Assembly (NCBI GenBank): GCA_030426085.1
Contig: JAUHYW010000040.1
Coordinates: 1 to 64,000 of the forward strand
Length of the DNA stretch: 64,000 nucleotides
Direction: 5' to 3'
Source: a bacterium
GTDB lineage: Bacteria > Myxococcota_A > Bradymonadia > UBA7976 > UBA1532
Notes under the pieces: model-generated
The model's database searches: none
What the model saw: only the letters and a program-made list of their open reading frames with translations
What the model was told of the DNA's origin: nothing
In this document: positions 61,857 to 64,000 of the stretch, one piece after another
How positions within the stretch are numbered: position 1 is the first letter of the stretch
Layout of the letters: every line of letters starts with the position of its first letter
Translations under genes and position numbers: made by a program

Positions 61857-63002
61857 TCAGGTGTCGCCCGCGGCGCTGTGATCTCGGAAGATACCCAGCT
61901 TCGCGCGGAAGAAGTTCTGCATGAGGTACAGCACGGGGCGGCTGAGCCGATCCGCGTCGGCGAGCAGCGCAGCCCGGGCCCGCGGCTTGACCCGATCCAG
62001 CGCGTCGGCCGCAGCGGCGAGGTCGCCCCCACCGTCCAGGGCCACGGTGTACAACGTGACGAGGCGGGCGTACGTCTCGAATGCGTCGACCCACCAGATC
62101 CCGCCCCGGGCGAGCGCGCTGCTCGTGTCGGCGGCGGTCTCCCGGGGGGCTGACACGAGCCCGTCGATATGGGCCTGCCGCGCGGCGTCGAGCGGGAAGA
62201 CACCCGCCCGCAGCAGCTTGGCGAACGCCATCTGCTGGGCCCGTCGATCGAGGCGCACGTACGACAGCGCGATCGAGCGCCCCGCGGAGCGCACGCTGTG
62301 CCACCAGTAGCCGGGCACGTAGAGCATGTCGCCGGGCTCGAGCTCGACGTCGTAGCGGGTGACGTCGGCGAACCGCGGATGGCGCTCGAGGTCGACCCGA
62401 TCGGGGTCGGCGATCTCGGAGAAGTCGGGTTTGTAGACGTCGTCGTGGGGGTAGAGCCCGCCGAAGTCGGCGATGTCGAAGAGGGTGAAGATCTTCTTGC
62501 CCGCGACGAGCACGTAGACGTTGTCCTCGTCGTCGTAGTGCAGGGGAGCGAATTGATCGCCGCCGCCCATGAACATGCCGACCCGCCGCTCGACGTCTTC
62601 GAGCAGGGCGAAGCCATCGAGCAGCGGTGAGGCCCCCAGGTCGGAGACGAGGACCCCGGGCATGCGGGCGTCGTTGATGTAGCGCCGCTGGTCGTCGGCG
62701 TAGTGATCGAGGAAGGCTGCCAGCCGGGTCGGGCCGATGGGGGACTGGTGGTCGAACCCGATGTCGTCCCGGGTCGAGGTCGTCTCGGCGATCGGGCGGT
62801 AGCCGGCCCGCTGACGCAGGTAGTCATCGCTGCGCCACCGCTCGACGGCCGGCCAGTGCCCCGCTCCACCTCGCAGGACGCACGGGCGGTTGCCCGAGAA
62901 GTACGCTCGGAAGAAGACCGGCGGGTCGATTCGATGCAGTTCGACGACCGAGCGCCGCCGCGTCACCTCGGACGCCACGGCGCTCGCGCTGGCAGGCTCC
63001 AT
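61857..63002 (-). CDS. JmjC/cupin_8-type Fe(II)/2-oxoglutarate oxygenase (A)
   Basis: The 381-residue protein is the first enzyme gene of the operon. Its triad is LHYDDEDNV (His ~154) and GYWWHSV (~234), with AGKKIFTLF for the cosubstrate Lys. The C-terminal ~120 residues form a helical extension (LYTVALDGGGDLAAAADALDR), longer than in the other members. It begins 25 bases after the end of the small leaderless protein gene. As in the others, the family chemistry is 2-oxoglutarate-dependent hydroxylation; the target is inferred to be the product of the first gene. Confidence 0.88.
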   Translation of the reverse strand: MEPASASAVASEVTRRRSVVELHRIDPPVFFRAYFSGNRPCVLRGGAGHWPAVERWRSDDYLRQRAGYRPIAETTSTRDDIGFDHQSPIGPTRLAAFLDHYADDQRRYINDARMPGVLVSDLGASPLLDGFALLEDVERRVGMFMGGGDQFAPLHYDDEDNVYVLVAGKKIFTLFDIADFGGLYPHDDVYKPDFSEIADPDRVDLERHPRFADVTRYDVELEPGDMLYVPGYWWHSVRSAGRSIALSYVRLDRRAQQMAFAKLLRAGVFPLDAARQAHIDGLVSAPRETAADTSSALARGGIWWVDAFETYARLVTLYTVALDGGGDLAAAADALDRVKPRARAALLADADRLSRPVLYLMQNFFRAKLGIFRDHSAAGDT

Positions 63003-63027
63003 GGGCGAAGACTCTCGGCGCTCGGGT

Positions 63028-63393
63028 TCAGCTACGGCGGCGGCGGCGGGTGTACGCGGCAGCGCCCATGCCCTCGAGATCGGCTTCGGGCACGAAGGTG
63101 GGCAGCTCGATCTCCTGCTTGTGCCCGTACTTGAGCTCGACGTAGTTGGGGTTGCTCTTGAGCATGGGCACGGCGACGTAGGTCACGCCGTTGATGGACA
63201 GCTCGCTGCGGTAGATGCTGTCGCCCGCCGGGCCCTCTTCGGGGCCGGCGACCTCCGCCTCGGCGCTCGAGACCGCGTCGCTGTCGAGCTCGTTGTCGAG
63301 GTACTCGGGGTACTGCAAGAGGAAGTCGACCGAGACGTAGAGGACGCCGTCGATCTCGATCTCACTGCCGAAAGGCTTCGCGTTCGGGCTCAT
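63028..63393 (-). CDS. Small acidic protein with internal duplication, candidate substrate (precursor) of the operon
   Basis: The 121-residue protein has no signal peptide and no Cys. Two similar segments are visible: SEIEIDGVLYVSVDFLLQYP (from residue ~10) and SELSINGVTYVAVPMLKSNP (~64), joined by an Asp/Glu/Ala-rich linker. Each repeat also ends P-x-Y. The C-terminus ends YTRRRRRS after EGMGAAA. I recognise no known family. An AGGAG ribosome-binding site at 63402-63406 sets the ATG at 63393. It is the first gene of the JmjC/ABC operon, 25 bases before oxygenase A, which makes it the prime candidate for the modified and exported peptide. It could instead be a small accessory or scaffold protein. 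Confidence 0.7.
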   Translation of the reverse strand: MSPNAKPFGSEIEIDGVLYVSVDFLLQYPEYLDNELDSDAVSSAEAEVAGPEEGPAGDSIYRSELSINGVTYVAVPMLKSNPNYVELKYGHKQEIELPTFVPEADLEGMGAAAYTRRRRRS

Positions 63394-63454
63394 CGTCGCT
63401 GCTCCTGGACCGTTTTGCGCGTCGCGCCGCGCCGTCGCCGAACACCGTGCTCGG

Positions 63455-63513
63455 CACATTCGAATGCGTAGCAGATCGCCCCACACCCGGCAACGGGCAA
63501 TTGTCACATTCGA
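63455..63513. promoter_or_regulatory. Paired CACATTCGA boxes upstream of the peptide operon
   Basis: CACATTCGA occurs at 63455-63463 and again at 63505-63513 (centres 50 bases apart), both in the gap between the divergent transcription units. On the minus strand these read TCGAATGTG. They could bind a shared regulator. I see no clear -35/-10 pair, only a weak TTGCCG-17-TACGCA on the minus strand. Confidence 0.35.
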
Positions 63514-63574
63514 GAAACGCGTGGGCGCGGGTCGTGTGGCATGATGCCAGCCCGACCCGGCCCCCGGAGTCGAG

Positions 63575-64000
63575 ATGCGCCCGATGCCCCCGCTGTCCCC
63601 CATGCCCGAAGCGATGCCCGAGCTGTACGCCCGGCTCGTCGACGCGCGCGCCGAGTGTGCTCCGACCGCCTTCGCACGCAGCGTGCTCGCGGTCCTGAAC
63701 GCTGTGATCGCCCACGACTTCGCCGTGCCCGAGGCGTTCTTCGGCGCCCGCCTCGCCCGGCCGACGGCGTCCGGAGACACCCTGTACGACGTGCTCGCCG
63801 GCTGGGGATACCCCGACTTCACCCGCTGGGTCGAGGCGTCCCGCCGCACGACGCTGGCCCACATCGGCCCCCCGGATGCCCCCCGGATCTGGCGCCTGCC
63901 GGTGTATGTGCACTTCGTCCGCGAGGCCGCCGGGCAGTGCTTCGTCGGGCCGAAGGCCGATGACGACCTGCTCGACGACCTCGACCGCTTCGACGCCGGG
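63575..64000 (+). CDS. Hypothetical protein, 3' partial
   Basis: The frame from the ATG at 63575 is open to the right edge (142 codons). GGAG at 63566-63569 is a suitable ribosome-binding site. The sequence reads MRPMPPLSPMPEAMPELYAR, then AFARSVLAVLNAVIAHDFAV, LYDVLAGWGYPDFTRWVEAS, and VYVHFVREAAGQCFVGPKAD before leaving the window. No signal peptide or familiar motif is visible. It is divergent from the JmjC/ABC operon, so it might be a regulatory or accessory partner, but nothing in the sequence supports a specific function. Confidence 0.6.
   Translation, partial: MRPMPPLSPMPEAMPELYARLVDARAECAPTAFARSVLAVLNAVIAHDFAVPEAFFGARLARPTASGDTLYDVLAGWGYPDFTRWVEASRRTTLAHIGPPDAPRIWRLPVYVHFVREAAGQCFVGPKADDDLLDDLDRFDAG

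Overview
The window is a very GC-rich bacterial chromosome fragment that most likely comes from Myxococcota or a close deltaproteobacterial relative. The evidence is a MYXO-CTERM-like tail (Cys motif, hydrophobic helix, RRRR) on the giant PKD-repeat protein, Myxococcus-type cysteine-rich repeats (CGDGxxxxGExCDDGN), giant thrombospondin-type-3 (TSP3) repeat proteins with OmpA tails, and an abundance of Ser/Thr kinases, caspase-like and WD40 proteins. I saw no rRNA, tRNA, insertion sequence, integrase or CRISPR array. Genes are dense and many adjacent same-strand genes overlap as ATGA, GTGA or TGATG.

Layout. <1-11150: a giant acidic Ca-binding-repeat protein that runs in frame into an OmpA-type outer-membrane protein. 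11254-16370: a YbjN-like protein, then a three-gene TRAP transporter operon (TatT-like lipoprotein, solute-binding protein, large permease with an odd acidic repeat loop). 16386-21090: a MepA-LysM murein endopeptidase, an active/inactive M16 peptidase pair and a GT25 glycosyltransferase. 21110-30013: a 2967-residue secreted protein with a cyclase-like toroid domain, about 14 tandem PKD-like repeats and a sorting tail. 30135-40265: a LamG-WD40-caspase protein, a kinase-AAA-TPR protein, and a divergent anti-sigma/sigma pair. 40231-46899: an RND efflux operon ending with its TetR gene, with paired operators inside a recognisable promoter. 47222-53898: a small CxxC protein, a CHAD-CYTH protein, a collagen-like/cysteine-rich surface protein, a long-chain acyl-CoA synthetase and a phosphotransferase.

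53905-63393 (minus strand) is the most striking region. It is an eight-gene operon that starts with a 121-residue leaderless protein containing an internal duplication and an Arg-rich C-terminus. Next come five genes encoding six JmjC/cupin_8-type Fe(II)/2-oxoglutarate oxygenase domains, all with intact HxD...H ligands. Last are two ABC half-transporters of the SyrD/PvdE/YojI cyclic-peptide exporter type. The arrangement reads as substrate, then a bank of hydroxylases, then an exporter. I infer a ribosomally encoded, multiply hydroxylated and exported peptide or small protein; I do not recognise this as a described class. A divergent partial gene of unknown function starts at 63575 and leaves the window.
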